Source: Treponema sp. (GTDB lineage Bacteria > Spirochaetota > Spirochaetia > Treponematales > Treponemataceae). From it: DNA of 10,392 bases. The DNA is taken from assembly GCA_021442965.1 (NCBI GenBank), contig JABUUX010000318.1, positions 1-10,392 on the forward strand, written 5' to 3'. Each line of letters begins with the position of its first letter. Position 1 is the first letter of the stretch. The position numbers and the translations under genes were made by a program. This document shows, piece after piece, positions 6,340 to 10,392 of the stretch. Below the pieces are notes generated by a model that was not told where the DNA came from, made no database searches, and saw only the letters and a list, made by a program, of their open reading frames with translations.

Positions 6340-6369
6340 TTGTGATTTTTAATGAAGACAAAATAGAAT
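6340..6369 (+). promoter_or_regulatory. Candidate promoter of the 75-residue membrane protein gene
   Basis: TTGTGA (6340-6345, 4 of 6) and TAGAAT (6364-6369, 5 of 6) are spaced by 18 bp on the plus strand. This predicts a start near 6376 and a leader of about 12 nt. It lies back-to-back with the hisH promoter in the 89-bp divergent spacer. No clear Shine-Dalgarno precedes the ATG at 6388. Confidence 0.35.
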
Positions 6370-6387
6370 TCTGCCGATAGAAAATTT

Positions 6388-6615
6388 ATGAAAACAATAA
6401 AAGAAATGCTTCCCTTAATTATTGAAGTCTTTAAAGATTTCAGAGTTATTGCAGCATTAGTGGGCTTTATTTTTATAGTAGCGATTGCACGTGGAGTTGC
6501 AAACTACACCAAAAGACCTCCCAGACGAAAGAAAAAGAAATCACAATCCAAATCTGTACCTGAAACGCCAAAAACAAAAGATGAAAATGAGGAGCCAAAT
6601 GAAGAAGAAATTTAA
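6388..6615 (+). CDS. Small single-pass membrane protein, function unknown
   Basis: I do not recognise this 75-residue protein. One hydrophobic helix (about residues 19-37) is followed by a strongly basic patch (TKRPPRRKKKK, 41-51), a Ser/Pro/Lys linker and an acidic tail (DENEEPNEEEI). The positive patch after the helix predicts the tail in the cytoplasm by the positive-inside rule. It is the only plus-strand gene besides the kinase, is divergent from hisH, and ends 4 bp from the end of recQ in a convergent arrangement. Reality as a gene is supported by the coherent TM-basic-acidic layout and by exact fit between its neighbours, but the ribosome binding site is poor and the composition is low-complexity. 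No function is assigned. Confidence 0.68.
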   Translation: MKTIKEMLPLIIEVFKDFRVIAALVGFIFIVAIARGVANYTKRPPRRKKKKSQSKSVPETPKTKDENEEPNEEEI

Positions 6616-6619
6616 ATGC

Positions 6620-8221
6620 TCAATTTTTGTTTCTTTTACTAACGGCATAACAATTTTTCCATAAAAACTTATCTTTATAAATTCTGCCTGTCATCTCAAG
6701 GTTCTGAACTATATTCTGGACATCTCCGTGTGTCCAGATTTTTTTACCAATTTTTTTAAGAGATTTATTATTCATTTTTTTAAACAACTCTTCTTCTATA
6801 TCGTCCGCATTATAAAAATGTCTGGCGTTTTTTATCATTTTATAAGCAATATCATAATCTGTTATTTCTGGTAAAAAAGATTTAAGTATTTTTTTTCTTT
6901 CAGAATATTTTAAATCTTTTGTTTTTTTTATAGCTTCCATTAAATTACATAAATCACATCCTGAACACACAACTGTTTCAGCTCCAAGTGCATCCAATAA
7001 AACCTGACGTCTGCAATCTTTTGTTTCTGCAAATTCTCTAAGAGCCGCTTCGCGACTTTCCTTTGGATAAGACGAAACTTTCAAACTGTCCTCAGGACTC
7101 CACAATAGAAATGCTTTAGCTACACTACCGTCACGTCCACCTCTACCAGCCTCCTGAATGTAGGCTTCTGCAGTCTTAGGAGGATCCAGATGAACCACAG
7201 TATGAATATTCTTTTTATCTACCCCCATACCATAAGCACAGGTTGCACAAAGGACACCTTGCTCACTATCAAAAAACCATTTTTCAATTTTATCTTTTTC
7301 TGCTTTTTCAAGCCCTGCATGATAAAATTTGGAAAAATCATTTCCAAAACAAGCATTCAGTTCACGAGACATTTCTTCTGTTCTGTTTCTTGTGCCACAA
7401 AAAATAATCATTGGTCGGGATTCTTTCTGAGTTAATAAAAGAGCTTCTTTTGTTTTTGCTGCTGCATATTTGACAAAATAATGAATATTCTGCCTGTCAG
7501 CTTCGCTCCGAACAACATGTGCCTCTCCATCAAAAAGAATCTCTGAGATTCGAGACAAAACAGACGGGGACGCTGTGGCAGTAAATGCAGTAACAACTGG
7601 AGGATCTAATTCAGAAATTATTTCCCCAAGGGAAAGGTATGAAGGTCTAAAAGTATCACCCCATTCACTAACACAGTGTGCCTCGTCAATGGCTACATGA
7701 CTTACTCTAAGTGACTTAATCTCAGATAACAATTCTTCATTTTGAAGAACCTCTGGATTGGCAATAATTACTTTAGCTTCACCATTACGCAGTTTAAGAA
7801 AACTATCTTCTCTTTCTTCTTTTGTTTGTCCACCTCTGAACATCACACTTCTCAGCGCACCATCATTCATTCTTCTTTGTTGATCAGTCATTAATGCCAG
7901 CAATGGATAAATCACCAAAGTAATCCCATCAAGCACACAAGCTGGAATCAAAAAACAAAGAGATTTACCCGCACCTGTCGGTAAAAGAACAATCTGCTTC
8001 CCCTTAACAAAAGAATCTTCATTTACTTCAGAGTTCAGATTATCTCCAATCTTAATGTCTTTCTTTACTTTGATATCAAAAGCTTCCAGAATATTTGCAA
8101 TAACCATACGTTGCCATGGATACAAATACTTAATCCCAAAATTAATGAAGGCAGTTTTTAAAACTATATCACTTTCGTAATCAAGCTCTTCTGCGTCACA
8201 AGAATTTTCATCATAAGCCAT
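6620..8221 (-). CDS. recQ: RecQ-family ATP-dependent DNA helicase
   Basis: This 533-residue superfamily 2 helicase should unwind DNA 3' to 5' in recombination and repair. Visible elements: motif 0 around YPWQ (Q37), Walker A PTGAGKS (81-87), DEAH (179-182) followed by the RecQ aromatic loop CVSEWGDTFRPSY (183-195), FTATAS (213-218), an AYGMGVDK segment (329-336) and motif VI QEAGRGGRDG (356-365). Cysteines C403, C419, C422 and C425 match the RecQ zinc-binding subdomain. About 25 additional residues (48-74) lie between motif 0 and Walker A. After the zinc site only about 105 residues remain, perhaps a degenerate winged helix (KIWTHGDVQNIVQNLEMTGR, 494-513); no HRDC domain is evident. It is therefore a compact RecQ, like the RecS or short RecQ forms. 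No ribosome binding site is seen; a -10-like box ends 8 nt before the ATG. Confidence 0.92.
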   Translation of the reverse strand: MAYDENSCDAEELDYESDIVLKTAFINFGIKYLYPWQRMVIANILEAFDIKVKKDIKIGDNLNSEVNEDSFVKGKQIVLLPTGAGKSLCFLIPACVLDGITLVIYPLLALMTDQQRRMNDGALRSVMFRGGQTKEEREDSFLKLRNGEAKVIIANPEVLQNEELLSEIKSLRVSHVAIDEAHCVSEWGDTFRPSYLSLGEIISELDPPVVTAFTATASPSVLSRISEILFDGEAHVVRSEADRQNIHYFVKYAAAKTKEALLLTQKESRPMIIFCGTRNRTEEMSRELNACFGNDFSKFYHAGLEKAEKDKIEKWFFDSEQGVLCATCAYGMGVDKKNIHTVVHLDPPKTAEAYIQEAGRGGRDGSVAKAFLLWSPEDSLKVSSYPKESREAALREFAETKDCRRQVLLDALGAETVVCSGCDLCNLMEAIKKTKDLKYSERKKILKSFLPEITDYDIAYKMIKNARHFYNADDIEEELFKKMNNKSLKKIGKKIWTHGDVQNIVQNLEMTGRIYKDKFLWKNCYAVSKRNKN

Positions 8222-8229
8222 ACATTGTT

Positions 8230-8235
8230 AATATA
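8230..8235 (-). promoter_or_regulatory. Candidate -10 box of recQ
   Basis: On the minus strand TATATT (5 of 6) ends 8 nt (aacaatgt) before the recQ ATG. The only -35-like element is poor (TTGCGT at 8260-8255, 19-bp spacer). If real, the message starts at or within a base or two of the start codon. Confidence 0.3.
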
Positions 8236-8263
8236 GACTAAATTTTTCATAACTACGCAAAAT

Positions 8264-8310
8264 GTTTAGAAAAAAAAATAAAAAAATCCCTGCACATAAG
8301 CACAGGGATT
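8264..8310 (-). terminator. Intrinsic terminator of the pot operon
   Basis: On the minus strand an 8-bp perfect stem (AATCCCTG / CAGGGATT, 8303-8310 with 8285-8292), extendable by weak inner pairs around TTAT, is followed by a long T-rich tail: six T past the stem, one A, then a run of eight or more T (8286-8264). It starts about 28 nt past the potD stop and insulates recQ, which is transcribed in the same direction. Confidence 0.92.
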
Positions 8311-8338
8311 CGGAACAAATAAAACACTTTAGAACGGA

Positions 8339-9391
8339 TTAATCACCAAAACGGATATCCTGCCAAAGTGTATTGTATTTATCAAGACCTTCACCAATAT
8401 CATTTTTAAGTTCACAGTTATCCATCATAGAAGCTTCATACATTGGTGTTGTTGTAACAAATTCCTTTGCAGGAAGATTTACGAAGCATGGAAAATGAAA
8501 AGCATCCAAAAACTTTGCATAAACCTCAGGACGATGGATGTAATTGATAAATTCATTTGCAAGTTCAGCGTGTTTTGAAGATTTTAGAATACAAAGGCTG
8601 TCAAGATATGCAGGACCTCCAGCTTCTGGAATAAAGAAATCAATTGTATCTGCCCACTTTTCTTCAGGAACTTCACCAAAGACAACTTCTGCATATCCCT
8701 GGCAAAGCCAGAAATCTCCAGTAGCAAAAGACTTTCCAAAACTTTCGGCATCAAATTTTACAAGATTCGGTTTCCAGGTTTTAGAAACTAAATCGGCAGC
8801 AGCCTTAAGTTCTGAATCATCAAGAGTATTAACACTTTTTCCTTGTGTTGCAAGTGCATCTCCCATTACTTCTCTCATATCGTCCATCATTGTAGCATGA
8901 CCTTTGAACTGTGAGTCTGCAAAAATATTCCAAGAACGCTCGTATTTTCCACCAGGAACTTTCTGCTTATTCACTGAAACTCCGGCTGCACCAAAATAAT
9001 ATGGCATACAATATTCAAGATTTGGATCAAATGTCATTTTTTCAATACATTTTGGATTAAGATTTCCTTTATTGGTCATCTTACTTTGATCTAAAGGTTG
9101 AAACATTCCCTGTGCAATCATGATACTGGCATAATCCTGAGAAGGAACTACAATATCGTATCCCTTGGCTCCGGCACGAAGTTTTGCATACATCTCTTCA
9201 TTTGAAGCATAACTGTCAACTTTTACGGTACAGTTGAATTCATTTTCAAAATCACGAATAACTTCATCCGGCGTATAGTAAGTCCAGTTGTAAAGATAAA
9301 GGGTATTATCATCTCCTCCACAGGAAATGAAACCAGAACAAAGCAGAGCGCCAACCGCAGCTGCAATAAAACATGTGACATTTCTTTTCAT
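8339..9391 (-). CDS. potD: Polyamine ABC transporter substrate-binding lipoprotein PotD
   Basis: PotD captures spermidine or putrescine outside the cytoplasmic membrane and delivers it to PotBC. The 350-residue protein has a lipoprotein signal (MKRN, hydrophobic 8-22, then FISC with lipidated C24), so it is membrane-anchored, like the treponemal polyamine receptor Tp0655. Family motifs are LYLYNWTYYTPDEV (31-44), YASNEEMYAKL (61-71), YDIVVPS (78-84), PYYFGAAGVSVN (130-141), MMDDMREVMGDAL (168-180) and LDSLCILK (263-270). Compared by eye with the recalled E. coli PotD, acidic ligand residues D171, E174 and D264 and aromatics W36 and Y39 are kept, while several other pocket residues differ, so the preferred polyamine is uncertain. 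A ribosome binding site (GAGGGAT, about 9 nt) precedes the ATG, in the 24-nt gap after potC. It is the last gene of the operon. Confidence 0.94.
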   Translation of the reverse strand: MKRNVTCFIAAAVGALLCSGFISCGGDDNTLYLYNWTYYTPDEVIRDFENEFNCTVKVDSYASNEEMYAKLRAGAKGYDIVVPSQDYASIMIAQGMFQPLDQSKMTNKGNLNPKCIEKMTFDPNLEYCMPYYFGAAGVSVNKQKVPGGKYERSWNIFADSQFKGHATMMDDMREVMGDALATQGKSVNTLDDSELKAAADLVSKTWKPNLVKFDAESFGKSFATGDFWLCQGYAEVVFGEVPEEKWADTIDFFIPEAGGPAYLDSLCILKSSKHAELANEFINYIHRPEVYAKFLDAFHFPCFVNLPAKEFVTTTPMYEASMMDNCELKNDIGEGLDKYNTLWQDIRFGD

Positions 9392-9415
9392 TGAAAAACA
9401 TCCCTCAAATATAAA

Positions 9416-10279
9416 TTATTTACTTGCCGCAAAAGATTTTAAACTCTTGCGCAATATGACTGTAAATATACAAATCACCAAAATTAACACAAAACTTAAA
9501 GCATTGATTACAGGACTAACACCAAAACGAATCATACTGTATACATAAAGTGGCAGTGTTGTACTTCCAGGTCCTGAAACTAAAGCTGTAATTACATAAT
9601 CTTCCAAAGACATTGTAATACTCATCATAAAACCAGCAATTACCCCTGGCATAATAGCAGGAATAATTACTTTAAACAAAGTCTGCTTTTCATTAGCCCC
9701 CAGATCATGACTTGCTTCAATAATTGAATAATCGAATTCATCCACACGGGCACTAACCATAAGATAGACAAATGGAAGACAGAAAGTTGTATGTGCAATA
9801 AAAATTGTAACAAGTCCAAGAGATAGTTTTACAAAATTAAAGAAAACGAGCATGGAAACACCCATAATTACTTCAGGTAAAACCATTGGTAAAAAACTAA
9901 CGGCCTGAATATAATTTCGCCCACGGAATTTATACCACTTAATCCCAATTGCAGCCAAAGTTCCCAAAATTGTAGCAACAAGTGATGAAGAAACAGCAAC
10001 AAGGATTGAGTTAAAAAGAGCATTCCAAAGTGGTTTAGACTCGAAAATCAATTTTTCATACCAAACAAAACTAAATCCGGTAAAGGTTGAATCTTTTGAT
10101 TCATTAAATGAATAAAATATGATTACCAAAAGAGGCAAAAACAAAAAAATTAAAGCCATTACAAGAACTGTATTTGAAAAGCTTAAGTGTGAGTTATGTT
10201 TTTTCCAATGTCTTTTTGCGTGGCGGTTATTTTCAGAAGATTTTTTTCTTTCAGTAAAAAGTTTAAATGGGTTGAACAT
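9416..10279 (-). CDS. potC: Spermidine/putrescine ABC transporter permease PotC
   Basis: PotC is one of the two inner-membrane permeases of the polyamine importer. The 287-residue protein has six predicted membrane helices (about 34-56, 88-112, 124-148, 152-174, 213-235, 256-276) and the EAA loop that contacts the ATPase, EASHDLGANEKQTLFKVIIP at 188-207. The LPMVLPEVIMGVSML segment (130-144) is typical of PotC. A basic N-terminal extension of about 30 residues precedes the first helix, somewhat longer than in the roughly 264-residue E. coli protein. The start is fixed by a perfect ribosome binding site (GGAGGT, 7-8 nt before the ATG) that lies inside the end of potB; the potB stop and potC start share one base (TAATG), implying translational coupling. 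Confidence 0.95.
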   Translation of the reverse strand: MFNPFKLFTERKKSSENNRHAKRHWKKHNSHLSFSNTVLVMALIFLFLPLLVIIFYSFNESKDSTFTGFSFVWYEKLIFESKPLWNALFNSILVAVSSSLVATILGTLAAIGIKWYKFRGRNYIQAVSFLPMVLPEVIMGVSMLVFFNFVKLSLGLVTIFIAHTTFCLPFVYLMVSARVDEFDYSIIEASHDLGANEKQTLFKVIIPAIMPGVIAGFMMSITMSLEDYVITALVSGPGSTTLPLYVYSMIRFGVSPVINALSFVLILVICIFTVILRKSLKSFAASK

Positions 10280-10392
10280 TATTTTAAACCTCCTGAAGTC
10301 ATATCATCTGCAATATTATTTTTTTTGTTTAACTGCACATCCTTTTTATTTGAAGAAAGCATCCACAAAATGGCAATCATTGAAACAGCAGT
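10279..10392 (-). CDS. potB: Spermidine/putrescine ABC transporter permease PotB, 3' end only
   Basis: The last 37 codons and stop of an open frame enter from the right edge. It reads a hydrophobic end of a helix (AVSMIAILWMLSS) and then a polar tail (NKKDVQLNKKNNIADDM, TSGGLK, stop TAA). This fits the final membrane helix and cytoplasmic tail of a permease, and potB precedes potC in the conserved potA-potB-potC-potD order. The stop overlaps the potC start by one base, and the potC ribosome binding site is encoded in its last codons. The identification rests mainly on position and the single helix; the EAA loop lies outside the window. Confidence 0.75.
   Translation of the reverse strand, partial: TAVSMIAILWMLSSNKKDVQLNKKNNIADDMTSGGLK

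Noticed and set aside
6299..6361. Extended hisH start at the ATG at 6361
   Set aside because: The extra 21 residues do not resemble HisH, and the protein family begins at the inner [11 protein letters not shown].
8544..8900. Plus-strand open frame of 118 codons opposite potD
   Set aside because: Antisense shadow of a well-supported PotD gene, serine-rich and without family resemblance or start signals.

Overview
The window looks like a stretch of spirochaete chromosome, most likely a host-associated (gut, rumen or oral) Treponema. The DNA is AT-rich, the PotD homologue carries a spirochaete-style lipoprotein signal, the HisF variant has the [11 protein letters not shown] signature I associate with treponemes and clostridia, and a cytoplasmic LacI-fold domain is fused to a signalling output. 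The genus call is inference from protein character; no rRNA or other marker is present. Almost all of the window is coding, mostly on the minus strand, and no gene-free stretch exceeds 300 bases. I see no tRNA, rRNA, CRISPR array, insertion sequence, phage gene or att site.

Layout. (1) 7-2835: a divergent two-component pair, a NarL/LuxR-type response regulator on minus and, on plus, a soluble 702-residue histidine kinase whose sensor is a LacI/periplasmic-binding-protein fold without a DNA-binding head. A 69-bp spacer holds both candidate promoters. (2) 2836-3447: recX, abutting the kinase tail-to-tail. (3) 3489-4526: the L13-S9 operon (rplM-rpsI) with a consensus-like promoter, a leader of about 100 nt with two predicted hairpins, and a strong intrinsic terminator. 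(4) 4527-4772: an 81-residue two-helix membrane protein with its own promoter. (5) 5666-6298 then 4911-5672: hisH-hisF, overlapping by 7 nt, encoding the two subunits of imidazole glycerol phosphate synthase. (6) 6388-6615: a plus-strand 75-residue single-helix membrane protein. (7) 6620-8221: a compact RecQ-family helicase. (8) 8264-10392: the end of a spermidine/putrescine ABC operon, potB (3' end)-potC-potD, closed by a strong terminator.

How they work together. The kinase probably senses a small ligand, likely a sugar or related metabolite, in the cytoplasm and phosphorylates the neighbouring regulator; the target genes are not visible. PotB and PotC are the permeases and PotD the lipoprotein receptor of a polyamine importer whose ATPase (PotA) should lie beyond the right edge. 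RecX and RecQ both act in recombination and repair but are not in one operon.

Most of the window is ordinary housekeeping. The points worth a second look are the LacI-fold histidine kinase with its unassigned middle region, three genes whose predicted -10 boxes sit only 6-8 nt before the start codon (possible leaderless mRNAs), the structured rplM leader, and the altered ligand pocket of PotD. I did not find a convincing wholly new system.
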